Below are positions 5,401 to 6,056 of a DNA stretch of 6,056 bases, piece by piece. Within the stretch, counting starts at the first letter, position 1; each line of letters begins with the position of its first letter. The position numbers and the translations under genes are program-made. Source of the DNA: DAOSVX01 sp964440405 (GTDB taxonomy: Bacteria > Bacillota_I > Bacilli_A > RF39 > UBA660); NCBI GenBank assembly GCA_964440405.1, contig CAYTSB010000049.1:1-6056 (forward strand), read 5' to 3'. Under the pieces are notes generated by a model. It did no database searches. It saw nothing but the letters and a program-made list of their open reading frames with translations, and was not told the DNA's origin.

Positions 5401-6056
5401 ATGCCAAAAAAAACTAAAATATCCTTAATAATAATTGGAACATTAATAGTATTATCAATAATTGGTTTTACCTATGCCTATATTGCCAGAAAAGAAGTCC
5501 AAGGAAACCAAGAAAATGCAATAGTATTAACAACAATAGATTACGGTCAAATAACTGTAAGTTTTGAAAATGGGAATAACAGTATCAATGCTGAATTAAT
5601 AGATTTGCCTCAAGAAGAAGCGGGAACAGATAAACTATATATGATCAAATTCCAAATAAACAGTACCGCAAATGTTAATCAAGATATAGTAATCAAATGG
5701 CAAGAATTAATAAATACATTTTGCTTATATAAAAACAGTAATAACGAATGTACGAATAATTCCAGTGATACCTATGTGGGAGATGAACTAACATACTCAT
5801 TATACAGTTGTACATTGAACCAATATAATAATGTTACAACGGCAGATGATGCTGATATAACAAGTTGTAGTAAAATAAGTAATACAACAGAAGAAAGAGT
5901 ACCAAGTACAGGAGAAACAAGTAAACTACATACAGCAGCCAAAGTAACATTGGCACCAAGTAGTACAACTTATTACATAGTAAGAGTAAGACTAAAGAAT
6001 CTAGATGCCAATCAAAACTATAATATGGGCAAAACCTTAGCAGGAAGTATTAATGT
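5401..6056 (+). CDS. Secreted or membrane-anchored surface protein, 3' end beyond window
   Basis: The reading frame stays open from ATG 5401 to the window end (218 full codons). AAGGAG (5388-5393) lies seven bases before the start. The N-terminus has Lys residues (3, 4, 6), a hydrophobic stretch (about 7-23) and TYAY (24-27). It reads as a Sec signal with possible cleavage after Ala26, or as an uncleaved anchor. The rest is hydrophilic, rich in Thr, Asn and Ser, and looks beta-stranded. There are four cysteines outside the signal (108, 117, 137, 156), enough for two disulfides. A closing segment, YYIVRVRLKN (191-200), is followed by NQNYNMGKTLAGSINV. The layout (signal ending TYAY, beta-rich domain, NQNYN-x-GK-x-x-x-G strand) recalls recurrent surface proteins of uncultured gut Bacillota and, more loosely, TasA/camelysin-type fibre proteins; that link is inference. 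Isoleucine is mainly ATA (15 of 22), unlike dnaI. Function is unknown. Confidence 0.8.
   Translation, partial: MPKKTKISLIIIGTLIVLSIIGFTYAYIARKEVQGNQENAIVLTTIDYGQITVSFENGNNSINAELIDLPQEEAGTDKLYMIKFQINSTANVNQDIVIKWQELINTFCLYKNSNNECTNNSSDTYVGDELTYSLYSCTLNQYNNVTTADDADITSCSKISNTTEERVPSTGETSKLHTAAKVTLAPSSTTYYIVRVRLKNLDANQNYNMGKTLAGSIN

Noticed and set aside
5899..5916. VPSTGE in the surface protein as an LPXTG sortase signal
   Set aside because: It lies mid-protein with no hydrophobic segment or basic tail after it; the domain continues for at least 47 residues.
1..6056. Mobile element, CRISPR array, tRNA/rRNA, T-box or other known riboswitch
   Set aside because: I found no transposase or integrase, no regularly spaced repeats, no tRNA-like cloverleaf, and no T-box signature ahead of argS, which follows dnaI by nine bases.

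Overview
The window looks like a chromosomal segment of a low-GC Bacillota, class Bacilli, most likely one of the AT-rich uncultured gut lineages related to Erysipelotrichia/RF39. The grounds are the strong AT bias with A/T-rich third codon positions, the Bacilli-type DnaB-DnaI helicase-loading pair, and a spore-coat protein of the CotY/CotZ/ExsY family. The standard bacterial code fits: all eight tryptophans I can place are TGG, and TGA is the stop codon of dnaB. This argues against a Mycoplasma-type code. The lineage assignment is inference; no marker here settles it.

Layout, all genes on the + strand. Positions 1-336 are a long AT-only leader region with a perfect 10-bp-arm palindrome, two related inverted repeats flanking a good promoter, a second promoter and an AT-rich hairpin. 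It precedes a 71-residue cold-shock protein (337-552), which is closed by one clear terminator and a second weaker one. Next is a cysteine-dense CotZ-like coat protein (739-1182) with its own terminator. A 230-base gap then carries two candidate promoters and a hairpin/palindrome that could act as an attenuator or operator. It leads into the tight operon dnaB (1413-2690), dnaI (2695-3603) and argS (3613-5337), with gaps of 4 and 9 bases. After a 63-base gap holding a near-consensus SigA promoter, a secreted or membrane-anchored surface protein begins at 5401 and runs off the end of the window.

Functionally, dnaB and dnaI encode the factors that in Bacillus bring the replicative helicase to DNA loaded with DnaA/DnaD. 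argS charges tRNA-Arg and seems co-transcribed with them. The cold-shock and coat genes are separate single-gene units, each with a terminator. The last gene differs strikingly in isoleucine codon choice (ATA) from the replication genes (ATT).

I do not see a mobile element, CRISPR array, toxin-antitoxin pair, defence system, tRNA or rRNA. Nothing here clearly amounts to a new system. The best leads are the unidentified surface protein at the right edge, the dnaB leader structure, the repeats ahead of the cold-shock gene, and the cysteine-rich coat protein.
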